From Bradyrhizobium sp. ORS 285 (lineage in GTDB: Bacteria > Pseudomonadota > Alphaproteobacteria > Rhizobiales > Xanthobacteraceae), in the NCBI RefSeq assembly GCF_900176205.1, contig NZ_LT859959.1:4981001-5045000 (forward strand): a stretch of 64,000 bases of DNA, in the 5' to 3' direction. A program made the translations under genes and the position numbers. Shown here in pieces: positions 18,830 to 27,245 of this stretch (the first letter of the stretch is position 1; every line of letters begins with the position of its first letter). The notes below the pieces were generated by a model. That model made no database searches. It was not told the DNA's origin and saw only the letters and a list, made by a program, of their open reading frames with translations.

Positions 18830-20629
18830 TCATGCGGCGAGCGGCAGCAGCAGGACGAACTCGGCGCCCATGGGCTCGCAATTGCGCGCCCGCAGCTCGC
18901 CGCCGAACGAGCGCGCGATGTGATTGGCGATGACGAGGCCGAGGCCGAGCCCCTTGCCGGCCGGCTTGGTCGTCACGAACGGCTCGAACATGCGCTGCAG
19001 AACATCGTCAGCGATCGCCGGCCCGCTATTGCCGATGGCGATACGGCACTGCCCCTCCTCGCGCTCGGCGCTGATGGAGATCGACTTCTGCGCCGCGCCC
19101 TCGACGGCGTCGAGCGCGTTGGCGACGATGTTGCAGAGCAGCTGTTCGAGCCGGATCTGTTCGGCGCGGACATGCAGATCCGGCGCGAGATCGATGCTGA
19201 TGTCGACGCCGCCATCCTTCACCCGCGCGCCAAGGATCTTCAGCGTCTCGGCCACCGCCTGCTCGACCGCAACAGCCTCAAGAGGCGCGTTGGATTTGTA
19301 GGCGAACACCCGCAATTGACCGGTCAGGCGCGCCAGGCGGCGCACCAACTCGCCGATGCGGACGAGATTGCCGCGGGCCTCGCCGATCATGCCGCGGTCG
19401 ACGAACTGCACGGCGTTGTCAGACGCGGTCTGCAGCGCCGCGAGCGGCTGGTTGATCTCGTGCACCATGCCGGCCGACATCTGGCCAAGCACGGCGAGCT
19501 TGCCGGCATGCACGAGCTCGTCCTGCGCGGCGCGCAATTCGGCGGTGCGCTCCTGCACCCGGATCTCCAGCCGGTCATTGGCGGCCTGCAGCGCGGCCTG
19601 GCTCGCCAGCCGCTGCCGGATCTCGCTGCGGCGCTGCGCGAGCAGGCCGAGCAGCAGCAGCGCCGCGATGCAGGCGAGACCCGACAGTGCACCGATGACA
19701 TAGGCCACGCGCCGGATCGGCGCCTCGTCGTCGAGCAGCATCAGCTGCCATTGCCGCTCGTGCAGCGGCCGCTCGTCGATGCTGTAGACAGCGCCACGCT
19801 CGGTCGCGACCCGCCCGCCGCGATCCGCGCGCTCCATGACGGTCCAGCCGAGCGGCGCGAGGCTGGAGCTGCCATAGGGCTTGGACGTCGCGATCTCCTC
19901 CAGCGCATCGACTGCGAGCGGCGTCAGCGGCCGGAAGCGCCACTCGTCACGGGAGGCTAGAATGGTGACGCCGCGGGCGTCGACCAGCAGCATGTCCGCG
20001 CCGCGGTTGCGCCATTCGCGCTCGAAGGCATCGAGGTTGACCTTGACCACGGCGACGCCGATCGTGCGCCCATCGTGCTTGATCGCATAGGACAGATAAT
20101 AGCCGGCGCGGGCGCTGGTGATGCCGATGCCGAAGAACGCGCCGCGGCCGGTCGCCAGTGCCTGGCGCATGTAAGGCCGATAGGACAGATTGCTGCCGAC
20201 CGGCGTCCCCGGCTGGTCGAAATCGGCGGCCGCGATTGCGTCGCCGTCCACGGTCAGCACATAGAGGTTGTCGGCGCCGGCCAGCAGATTGATCGACTTC
20301 AGGTACAGGCTGACACTCTGCTGCAGCGCGCGGTCATCCGGCGTACCGAGCAGCCTGAAAACATCGGCCGAGGTCTCCAGCAGGGACGGCAGATATTCGA
20401 AGCGCGAGAGATAGCCGTCGAGCTGGGCGGCCTCGACCGCCAGCCGCTGCTGGGCTGCGGCGTGGCGCTGATCGAGCCCGCGGGAGAAGGCGACGGCATA
20501 GCCGAGCCAGGCCGCTGCGCCGACCAGCGCAACAGCGAGGAGTCCGCGCAGGAGCCAGCCCGCGCGCCCCCGGACCATGGCGGCATCGGGATGTCCCTCG
20601 AGGCCGATCCGGATGGGAAGGTCCGTCAT
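18830..20629 (-). CDS. dctB: C4-dicarboxylate sensor histidine kinase DctB
   Basis: A sensor kinase of about 599 residues. One N-terminal membrane helix ([21 protein letters not shown]), a long periplasmic sensor region of the double-Cache type, a second helix (VIGALSGLACIAALLLLGLLA), a coiled coil, then HisKA with the phospho-acceptor His in VHEINQPLAAL (about residue 387) and a HATPase domain ending in GKGLGLGLVIANHIA. This layout is that of DctB, which senses succinate, fumarate and malate. The start is uncertain: ATG 20629 gives the normal N-terminus but its AGGAG is immediately adjacent; ATG 20683 would add 18 residues. The operon dctB-dctD lies 171 bp downstream of ndh. Confidence 0.9.
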   Translation of the reverse strand: MTDLPIRIGLEGHPDAAMVRGRAGWLLRGLLAVALVGAAAWLGYAVAFSRGLDQRHAAAQQRLAVEAAQLDGYLSRFEYLPSLLETSADVFRLLGTPDDRALQQSVSLYLKSINLLAGADNLYVLTVDGDAIAAADFDQPGTPVGSNLSYRPYMRQALATGRGAFFGIGITSARAGYYLSYAIKHDGRTIGVAVVKVNLDAFEREWRNRGADMLLVDARGVTILASRDEWRFRPLTPLAVDALEEIATSKPYGSSSLAPLGWTVMERADRGGRVATERGAVYSIDERPLHERQWQLMLLDDEAPIRRVAYVIGALSGLACIAALLLLGLLAQRRSEIRQRLASQAALQAANDRLEIRVQERTAELRAAQDELVHAGKLAVLGQMSAGMVHEINQPLAALQTASDNAVQFVDRGMIGEARGNLVRIGELVRRLARLTGQLRVFAYKSNAPLEAVAVEQAVAETLKILGARVKDGGVDISIDLAPDLHVRAEQIRLEQLLCNIVANALDAVEGAAQKSISISAEREEGQCRIAIGNSGPAIADDVLQRMFEPFVTTKPAGKGLGLGLVIANHIARSFGGELRARNCEPMGAEFVLLLPLAA

Positions 20630-20800
20630 CTCCTGAGCCAGGCAAATCCGGGGCGTAGCGGGCCGCGCCCATCGCGCCCGCATCAAGCCCTAAGTCTACG
20701 ATCTTGCTCCGGAATTTGCGACAGTAAAATCGGCCACCCGGACCTCGCGAGCCATCCAGCGGCGGCCGGGACAAGGGCACAGCCGCGACGGTCTCGGCGA

Positions 20801-22123
20801 TCAATGCAGCTTCACATGCGGCTCGGTGCGGCGGGTGATCAGGCGCGCCAGCGTATCCAGCGTGACCTTGGCGAGGCCGTGCAGCGCATATTCATGCATC
20901 TTGTACAGCGCCAGATACATCATGCGGGCGAACAGGCCCTCGAACACCAGATTGCCGCCGACCAGCGCGCCCATCATCGAGCCGACGGTCGAGAACTCGC
21001 CGAGCGACACCAGCGAGCCGAAATCATGGTAGCGATAGTCGCTGAGCGCCTCGCCCCGGATGAAGCGCGGGATCTGCTTGGTGAGATGTGAGGCCTGCTG
21101 GTGCGCCGCCTGCGCTCGCGGCGGCACGTTGCCGCGCTCGCCCCACGCGCAGGCCGAGCAGTCGCCGATCGCGAAGATGCGCTCGTCGCGCGTGGTCTGC
21201 AGCGTCTGCTTGACCACGAGCTGGTTGATGCGGTTGGTCTCCAGCCCCGCGATGTCCTTGAGAAAGTCCGGCGCCTTGACGCCGGCGGCCCAGACGATCA
21301 GCTCGGCCGGGATGACGCGGCCATCGGCGAGGCTGACATGATCGGCCGCGACCTCGGCGACCTTGGCGCCGACCAGGACCTCGACGCCGAGCTTTTCAAG
21401 CAGCTTGCCGGTCTCGCTCGAAACGCGCTCGGGCAACGCGGGGAGCACCCGGGGCGCGGCCTCGATCAGCGTGATCTTGATGTCCTTCTCGGCGTCGACC
21501 TGGTCGAGACCGTAAGCCACGACCTCGCGCGTCGTGCGGTGCAGCTCGGCGGCGAGCTCGACGCCGGTCGCGCCGGCGCCGATGATCGCGACCTTGAGCT
21601 GATGGGCGGCGATCGGCGACGATTGCGAATGGGCGCGGATGCAGGCGTTGATCATGCGCTCGTGGAAGCGCCGGGCGTCGCGCTGCGACTCCAGCTTGAT
21701 CGCGTGATCGACCACCCCCGGCGTGCCGAAATCATTGTTCTGGCTGCCGATGGCGATGACGAGAACGTCATAGGGAATAGTCCGCTGCGGGGTCACCTCG
21801 CGCCCCTCGGCATCGAGATAGGGCGCGACCAGCACCTCGCGTTTGTCGCGGTCGAGCCCGATCATGTCGCCGATGCGGTAGTGGAAGCCGTGCCAATAGG
21901 CCTGCGCGAGGTAGTCGACCTCGTGCGCGGAGATGTCCATGCTGCCGGCGGCGATCTCATGCAGCTTCGGCTTCCAGACATGGGTGCGGTTGCGCTCGAC
22001 CAGCGTGACGTCCAGCCTGCCCTTGCGGCCATATTTGTCGCCGAGCCGGGTCGCGAGCTCCAGGCCGCCGGCGCCACCGCCGACGATCACGACACGAGGG
22101 ACTTCCGCCTGCGCAACGGCCAT
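20801..22123 (-). CDS. ndh: Type II NADH dehydrogenase (NDH-2)
   Basis: A 440-residue flavoprotein that oxidises NADH and reduces quinone without pumping protons; it sits peripherally on the inner membrane. FAD-binding GGGAGGLELA is near residue 15, NADH-binding GAGATGVELAAEL in the middle, and IFAIGDCSACAW near the C-terminus closes the FAD site. The C-terminal hydrophobic/amphipathic segment (FARMMYLALYKMHEYAL) is the usual membrane anchor. ATG 22123 has GGAG 8 nt upstream; in-frame GTG and TTG codons just before it are less likely. It lies between dctA and dctB, an arrangement that may couple dicarboxylate use to respiration, or may be incidental. Confidence 0.92.
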   Translation of the reverse strand: MAVAQAEVPRVVIVGGGAGGLELATRLGDKYGRKGRLDVTLVERNRTHVWKPKLHEIAAGSMDISAHEVDYLAQAYWHGFHYRIGDMIGLDRDKREVLVAPYLDAEGREVTPQRTIPYDVLVIAIGSQNNDFGTPGVVDHAIKLESQRDARRFHERMINACIRAHSQSSPIAAHQLKVAIIGAGATGVELAAELHRTTREVVAYGLDQVDAEKDIKITLIEAAPRVLPALPERVSSETGKLLEKLGVEVLVGAKVAEVAADHVSLADGRVIPAELIVWAAGVKAPDFLKDIAGLETNRINQLVVKQTLQTTRDERIFAIGDCSACAWGERGNVPPRAQAAHQQASHLTKQIPRFIRGEALSDYRYHDFGSLVSLGEFSTVGSMMGALVGGNLVFEGLFARMMYLALYKMHEYALHGLAKVTLDTLARLITRRTEPHVKLH

Positions 22124-22355
22124 CACCAACTCTCCCCAAGGGGTGACCGTGGCGCTGCCGGTGTCACGCCGTCAGCGCCAAGTCCTCGATAACCTAGATG
22201 TCATCGATACCTTAGCAGATCATTTGATGTTGGCCGCATCACGATTGGGCCGTGCCAGCAGGTTCGCCGGCTCTGCTCGAACGGGCCGCGAGATGGCCCG
22301 CGCCGCATGGCGTCACCGCGCGCGAGCAGCGGCGACGCCTGCACGGCCACGTTGC

Positions 22356-23675
22356 TCAGCCGGTCGTGACGGCCACCTCGACATCAGACGGATCGATGTC
22401 GCGATCGAGCGCCATGCGCAGCTTGTCGCGGTCGAGCTCGCCCTCCCACCAGGCGACGATCACGCAGGCGACGCCGTTGCCGCAAAGATTGGTCAACGCG
22501 CGGCACTCGCTCATGAACTTGTCGATGCCGAGCACGATCGCCATGCCCGGAACGAGCTCCGGCCGGACGGCGGCCAGCGTTCCGGCCAGGGTAATGAAGC
22601 CCGCGCCGGTGATGCCCGACGCGCCCTTCGAGGTCAGCATGGCCACGAGCAGGATGGTGATCTGCTCGCCGAAGGAGAGATGCACGTTCATGGCCTGGGC
22701 GATGAACAAGGTCGCCAGCGTCATGTAGATGTTGGTGCCGTCGAGATTGAAGGAATAACCGGTCGGAACGACCAGGCCGACCACTGGCTTGGAGCAGCCG
22801 AGCCGCTCCAGCTTCTCCATCATCTGCGGCAGCGCGCTCTCCGACGAGGAGGTGCCGAGCACGATCAGGAGCTCGTCCTTGATGTATTTCAGGAACTTGA
22901 AGATCGAGAAGCCAGCGATGCGAGCGATGATGCCGAGCACGATGACGACGAAGGCGAGCGCGGTGAGATAGAAGGTCGCGATCAGGCCGGCGAGGTTGCC
23001 GAGCGCCTGCGGGCCATAGCGGCCGATGGTGAAGGCCATGGCGCCGAAGGCGCCGATCGGGGCCGCCTTCACGACGATCGCGATGACGCCGAAGATCGCA
23101 TGCGCCGCATCATCGACGAAGGCCCGCATGGTGTGGCCGCGCTCGCCGAGGCTCATCAGCGCGATGCCGAACAGGATCGAGAACAGCAGCACCTGCAGGA
23201 TCTCGCCCTGCGCGAAGGCGCCCACCACCGTGTCCGGGATGATGTGGAGCACGAAGTCGACCGATTTCATCTCGCTCGCCTGCTTGGCGTAGTTGGCGAC
23301 CGCGGCGGCGTTGCTCTGGCCCTGGAACCCCGCCCCCGGCTGGATGAAATTGCCGACGATCAGACCCAGCGCGAGTGCGAAGGTCGAGACGATCTCGAAA
23401 TAGATCAGCGCCTTGACGGCGACGCGGCCGACCTTCTTGACCTCGGAGACGTGGGCAATGCCGGAGACGACGGTGCAGAAGATGACCGGCGCGATCACCA
23501 TCTTGATCAGCTTGACGAAGCCGTCGCCGAGCGCCTTGATCCATTCGTTCTTGCCGACCTCCGGCCATACCCAGCCGACGATGACGCCGAGCACGATCGC
23601 GACCAGGACCTGAACGTAGAGGACCCGATAGAACGGCTTCTTCGGGGCCGGAGCCGCCGTGGTGGTTGCAGACAT
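22356..23675 (-). CDS. dctA: C4-dicarboxylate transporter DctA
   Basis: A 439-residue sodium/proton:dicarboxylate symporter of the DAACS family that imports succinate, fumarate and malate. The family signatures are intact: the serine-rich hairpin [13 protein letters not shown], the TM7 motif [14 protein letters not shown], and the TM8 region [18 protein letters not shown]. Eight membrane helices and two re-entrant loops are expected from the hydrophobic pattern. ATG 23675 has a purine-rich GAGAAGAG site and gives the standard length. Expression is probably DctB/DctD-dependent through the sigma-54 promoter at 23949-23964. In rhizobia this transporter feeds bacteroids and is needed for nitrogen fixation. 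Confidence 0.97.
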   Translation of the reverse strand: MSATTTAAPAPKKPFYRVLYVQVLVAIVLGVIVGWVWPEVGKNEWIKALGDGFVKLIKMVIAPVIFCTVVSGIAHVSEVKKVGRVAVKALIYFEIVSTFALALGLIVGNFIQPGAGFQGQSNAAAVANYAKQASEMKSVDFVLHIIPDTVVGAFAQGEILQVLLFSILFGIALMSLGERGHTMRAFVDDAAHAIFGVIAIVVKAAPIGAFGAMAFTIGRYGPQALGNLAGLIATFYLTALAFVVIVLGIIARIAGFSIFKFLKYIKDELLIVLGTSSSESALPQMMEKLERLGCSKPVVGLVVPTGYSFNLDGTNIYMTLATLFIAQAMNVHLSFGEQITILLVAMLTSKGASGITGAGFITLAGTLAAVRPELVPGMAIVLGIDKFMSECRALTNLCGNGVACVIVAWWEGELDRDKLRMALDRDIDPSDVEVAVTTG

Positions 23676-23948
23676 CGTCTCTTCTCTCCCTGGTCCTACT
23701 CGGTCTACGTCTCGTTCAGCCGCCGACATCAGCGTCTGGAGCTGCGGGCGCGATGCTCTCCGAGCAGCTTGGCGGCCACGTCGACCCGCACGCCCGAACG
23801 CGCCGCGGCCGCGAGGGCACGCGCGCGAACGCCGCACAGGCGCAATCGCCTGCTCGCTGCGTCAAAAGCTCATGGGGATGTGGGCTAGCATCCGGACGTC
23901 CCCTCGCATCTGTTGTTGTCGAGCTGGCGCTCGTTTGGCGGCTCTTTA

Positions 23949-23964
23949 AGCAGCATCCGTGCCA
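23949..23964 (-). promoter_or_regulatory. Sigma-54 (-24/-12) promoter of dctA
   Basis: On the minus strand the sequence reads TGGCAC-GGATG-CTGCT. The consensus is TGGCAC-N5-TTGCT/A, so a single -12 base differs and the GG/GC core and spacing are exact. It lies about 275 bp before the dctA ATG, which implies a long leader. Two activator-type palindromes lie about 100 bp further upstream. Confidence 0.7.
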
Positions 23965-24030
23965 GGGGACCGGCGGTCCGCGACCGCCGCATGTCGTCGG
24001 ATATGCTCCTGTTTACAAAGCGTTAGCGAT

Positions 24031-24054
24031 CTGACCGGGCCGCGCCCCGGTCAG
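24031..24054. repeat. 9-bp perfect inverted repeat between promoter and activator sites
   Basis: CTGACCGGG and CCCGGTCAG flank a 6-bp GC spacer. It could be the terminator hairpin for the small minus-strand gene at 24167-24511, which ends just upstream in its direction of transcription, or an additional protein site in the dctA regulatory region. No T-run follows. Confidence 0.35.
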
Positions 24055-24058
24055 CCCG

Positions 24059-24104
24059 TCCGAACTTTCGGAAAGCGACCTCCGAGCTCGTCCGAAAATC
24101 CGGA
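24059..24104. promoter_or_regulatory. Paired upstream activator sites, probable DctD binding
   Basis: TCCGAACTTTCGGA (24059-24072) and TCCGAAAATCCGGA (24091-24104) are 14-bp inverted repeats with the same TCCGAA...CGGA core. Their centres are 32 bp apart, about three helical turns, so both face the same side of the DNA. They lie about 95-155 bp upstream of the sigma-54 promoter, the usual location for NtrC-class activators. DctD is encoded nearby and is the obvious candidate. Confidence 0.65.
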
Positions 24105-24166
24105 CAGCCGATCGGGGGCGTCCGGTCAGCGTCGATCCTGTGAGTGGTTCATCAGCCGCTGGATGG

Positions 24167-24511
24167 TCAGCCCCGCTCCTTGGGCGGGGTCTTCGGATCC
24201 AGCCGGCGTCGGCGCGCGCCAAGCCGCGACCGCCGGATGCGCCGCTTGCGGAACTCCAATCCGCACATCGCAACGTCGATGCTCTCGGCCGGCCGCCGCA
24301 GCCGGCGGTCGTGAAACCCGAGCCATTTCTCGACCTGACGCATCAGATTGCGGTCGTGTCCAAGACGCCGCAGCAGCTCCTCGCGCGTATGCAATGACGC
24401 GATGTCGACGATGTAGTCGAGCTGCTCCGTCGTGGTCCGGCCCACCAGCCGGGCATACTCACTCGCTATCAATAAAGTCACGACCCGCTCAGGCAAATGC
24501 GGCTCAGCCAT
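24167..24511 (-). CDS. Small basic protein of unknown function
   Basis: A 114-residue protein with an acidic/hydrophobic N-terminal half (MAEPHLPERVVTLLIASEYARLVG) that should form helices, and an Arg-rich C-terminal tail from about residue 65. No signal peptide, metal motif or membrane segment is seen. The ATG has a GGAA stretch upstream. It lies between the dctA regulatory region and the end of the siderophore operon, 168 bp from each reading-frame neighbour on the right. The Arg-rich tail could bind nucleic acid, but I recognise no family. Confidence 0.45.
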   Translation of the reverse strand: MAEPHLPERVVTLLIASEYARLVGRTTTEQLDYIVDIASLHTREELLRRLGHDRNLMRQVEKWLGFHDRRLRRPAESIDVAMCGLEFRKRRIRRSRLGARRRRLDPKTPPKERG

Positions 24512-24679
24512 TTCCCATTCCTAGACTTCGCCGTGCCTGCTTGCCGCTCCAGAGTCCCGGCCTTCCAACATGCGCAATCACGACGACCACCGATGCTCAT
24601 CCGCCGTGCCGCTTCAAAGGCGCCACGGTCATCACCAAGGAGTGGCGTGCCGGCTCATCCCGGTCGACGCCTCCGCTCC

Positions 24680-26011
24680 TTACGAATAGACCGGCTCGAC
24701 CACGTGCGGCCCCTGCTCCGGGCTGCGCCGTCCGGCCATGCTCGGCACGAGCGACGCCGTGATCTCCTGGGCGCGCATCGGCAGCACCGACAGCAGCGTG
24801 TCGCTCAGGCCGTGCGAGATCTCCGAGCAGCCCTGCAGATAGACCTGCGGCCGAAAGCCCGGGCTGGTCTGGAGGCGATAGTCGCGCTCCAGCGCGCTGC
24901 TCTCGATGTAGCGGCTGATCGGATCGAGAAAGGTCGGGATCGGCGACCGCTCATAGCCGGTTGCCAGCACGACTACGTCATAGGTTTCCCGATGCCGGAC
25001 GTCCTCGTCCTTGTTAAACAGCTCGAGCGTAATCCCGTCCAAGCCGGCTTCGGCGCTGACGATCTCGCTGCGCGGATGGAGCGCAAGCTTTCGCTCGCCA
25101 GAGACGCGCTGCTGATAGGTCATACGGTAGAGCTGATCGAGCAGATCCGGATCGACCACGGCATAGTTGGTGTTGCGGAAGCTACTGATAATCGCGGCCC
25201 GCTGGCTCTGCTCGCGTGAATGGAAATAATCGGTGTAGTCCGGATTGAAGATCTCGTTGACGAACGGGCTGCTGTCCGACGGCTTGAGCGCATGTCCGCG
25301 GAACACGAGATCGATCCGCACATCCGGATGCCGCTCGCTCAGATCGAGCGTGACCTCCGCAGCACTCTGGCCGCCGCCGATCACCGCGACGCGAGGCGCC
25401 CTCCCCTTCATCTCGCCGATGACCGGCGATTCGAGATAGCCGCTCGTATGCACCATCCTGCGATCGCCGGCGATCGCCCGGAACATGGCGGGGACATGTG
25501 GCACGCCACCGACAGCGGCGACAAGGTTCCGCGCGACGCGCGACTGCTCCGTTCCGTCCTGCGTCCGGGTCACTACGCGAAGCGCGGCGACCGACTGGCC
25601 GGAGCTGACCGGCTCGACGGCGACCACCGTCTCGCCATACGCGACCATGCTGCCGAACTGGCCCGCGACCCAGCCCAGATAGTCGTTGAACTCGATGCGG
25701 CTCGGATAGAACGTCCTGCAATTGGTGAAGTCGAGCAGCCGTCCCGATTTGTGCAGATAGTTGATGAAGGTGAACGGGCTGGTCGGATCACGCAGCGACA
25801 CAAGATCCTTCAGGAACGAAATCTGCATGTTGCTGCCGGGGAGCAGCATGCCGCCATGCCATTTGAAGTTGGGCTGCCGCTCCACGAACAGCGCGCGGCA
25901 GCTCTGCCGCTGATGCCTGGCGCAATCGTCGAGCGCGATCGCCAGCGCCAGGTTGGACGGCCCGAAGCCGACGCCGACGACATCATATTCCGATGCGAGT
26001 TGATAGGACAT
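24680..26011 (-). CDS. pvdA: L-ornithine N5-monooxygenase (PvdA-like)
   Basis: A 443-residue FAD- and NADPH-dependent N-hydroxylating monooxygenase, the same length as PvdA. GVGFGPSN (residues 13-20) binds FAD, the substrate-pocket segment LPGSNMQISFLKDLVSLRDP is strongly conserved, GGGQSAAE (about 210-217) binds NADPH, and VVLATGYE (about 345-352) is the C-terminal family motif. It converts L-ornithine (lysine in some relatives) to the N-hydroxy amino acid, the first step to a hydroxamate iron ligand. ATG 26011 is chosen because GGAG lies 9 nt upstream and the protein aligns from MSYQLASEYDVVGVG. It lies 14 bp after the acyltransferase gene, so the two enzymes that build the hydroxamate are co-expressed. 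Confidence 0.93.
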   Translation of the reverse strand: MSYQLASEYDVVGVGFGPSNLALAIALDDCARHQRQSCRALFVERQPNFKWHGGMLLPGSNMQISFLKDLVSLRDPTSPFTFINYLHKSGRLLDFTNCRTFYPSRIEFNDYLGWVAGQFGSMVAYGETVVAVEPVSSGQSVAALRVVTRTQDGTEQSRVARNLVAAVGGVPHVPAMFRAIAGDRRMVHTSGYLESPVIGEMKGRAPRVAVIGGGQSAAEVTLDLSERHPDVRIDLVFRGHALKPSDSSPFVNEIFNPDYTDYFHSREQSQRAAIISSFRNTNYAVVDPDLLDQLYRMTYQQRVSGERKLALHPRSEIVSAEAGLDGITLELFNKDEDVRHRETYDVVVLATGYERSPIPTFLDPISRYIESSALERDYRLQTSPGFRPQVYLQGCSEISHGLSDTLLSVLPMRAQEITASLVPSMAGRRSPEQGPHVVEPVYS

Positions 26012-26025
26012 GAGGTGATGCTCCG

Positions 26026-27114
26026 TCAGCGTTGGGTCTCGAGGACAGCGTCCTTGGCTGCCGGCTGCCACAGCCGATCGCCGAAGAAACGTTCACGAAG
26101 CAACATGACCAGGGTTGCTCGCTTGTGCGGGAAGTCGAAAGTCTTGATCTGGGAAAAGCCGGCGCGATCGAGGTTGCGCAGCTGCTGAACGTGGGCGGCC
26201 GCGGGCTCACCGACGATGCGCATGGTGCGGGGATCGTCGAGGAACATGTAGTGCATGAGCGAGGGCAGCCATGCGGTGATGAAGTCCCGGCCGCGAAACG
26301 CGTCCTCGCCGACGATGACATGCCAGCCGCGATCATGGTCGCCGGCGTCGTAGAACGGCGCGATCCGGTTCTCCTTGGCCCAATACAGCTCGAAATAGCC
26401 GAATGGCCGCTCGCCGAAGCAGCCGATCAACGGCAGCATGTGCGGGTCCGCCAGGATCTTGGAGAGATACTGGCGGTGCTTGTCGAGGTCTCCGGCCTCG
26501 TTCCAGAACGCATCCACCCTGGGATCGTTGAGCCAGCGGTGGACGAGCGCGAGATCCCGCTCGACGTGGACGACACGAAAGCTGATCACTTCCGAGAGCC
26601 AGGGGATAAAGCGGCCATAAACGCGGCCGGCCGGCTTCGGCGGCCGTCGCGGATGCCGTTTGCCGTCGCTCATCACATAGGACAGCGGATAGGACGGCCG
26701 CGCCGCATCCGTCAGCCAGCTCTCCCGCCGCTGCATCAGCATCTCCGGCAGCAACACCGGCGCGCCATCCACCAGCACCACGAGGCCGTCGCGCGCCAGC
26801 TCCGATGCGGTCGCCTGCCGCTCTCCGAGATCGAGCACGAGCTGTTCAAGCGACGGATGCCAGCCAAACAGCGCTTCGGCCGCGGCGGATAGCCCGCGTC
26901 CCATTTGGCGGGAATCGCCAGGACCGCTCGAGACAGCCAGCACGCCTCGCTCACTGTCGAACCGAAGCGACAGCAACGCCTCACCGTCGGCCATCACGCG
27001 GATGCTTGCATTGTCGCGGACGACCGACAGCGCGAGATCGGCGCCGGCCTGAAAGGTCCCTCCTCCGTCGACTCTCGCATCGATTCTTGCATCGAAGCGC
27101 GCGCTTGCGTTCAT
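26026..27114 (-). CDS. GNAT-type N-hydroxyornithine acyltransferase (IucB/AlcB-like)
   Basis: A 362-residue protein whose C-terminal half (about residues 180-345) is a GNAT acyltransferase of the IucB/RhbD siderophore group. Recognisable blocks are FRVVHVERDLALVHRWLNDPRV, FWNE, GYFELYWAKENRI, and GWHVIVGEDAFRGRDF near the acyl-CoA site. The N-terminal 170 residues are a less conserved domain, as in IucB. It would acylate N5-hydroxyornithine to give the hydroxamate. No PvdF-type formyltransferase is seen in the window, so acetyl (or another acyl) is more likely than formyl. The gene is 131 bp downstream of the exporter, the largest gap in the operon, so an internal promoter is possible; a TTGTCT-N17-TTACAT pair in that gap is a weak candidate. 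Confidence 0.88.
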   Translation of the reverse strand: MNASARFDARIDARVDGGGTFQAGADLALSVVRDNASIRVMADGEALLSLRFDSERGVLAVSSGPGDSRQMGRGLSAAAEALFGWHPSLEQLVLDLGERQATASELARDGLVVLVDGAPVLLPEMLMQRRESWLTDAARPSYPLSYVMSDGKRHPRRPPKPAGRVYGRFIPWLSEVISFRVVHVERDLALVHRWLNDPRVDAFWNEAGDLDKHRQYLSKILADPHMLPLIGCFGERPFGYFELYWAKENRIAPFYDAGDHDRGWHVIVGEDAFRGRDFITAWLPSLMHYMFLDDPRTMRIVGEPAAAHVQQLRNLDRAGFSQIKTFDFPHKRATLVMLLRERFFGDRLWQPAAKDAVLETQR

Positions 27115-27245
27115 CTGCCCCTCACTCTGTTGCCCTGCGCGAGCTTCACCACCGTCCGCTCCCGTTCAGGATGTAAATTTGTCCAAGCGTCCAAGACAAG
27201 CCGGCCGGCGCTCTCTCGATCTAGATTAGTTACAAAGCGGCGAGC

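Noticed and set aside
22130..22355. FixK/FNR-type box between dctA and ndh (TTGATGTTGGCCGCATCA)
   Set aside because: The right half does not match the TTGAT-N4-ATCAA pattern, since the spacing and bases differ.
21933..23888. 651-codon plus-strand open frame
   Set aside because: It is antisense to dctA and part of ndh, and the conserved transporter motifs on the other strand explain the open frame.
27115..27245. Irr/Fur-type iron box or FecI-type promoter upstream of the acyltransferase
   Set aside because: The patch TCTAGATTAGTTACAAA lacks the symmetry of a known iron box. Only a weak sigma-70-like TTGTCT-N17-TTACAT was seen.
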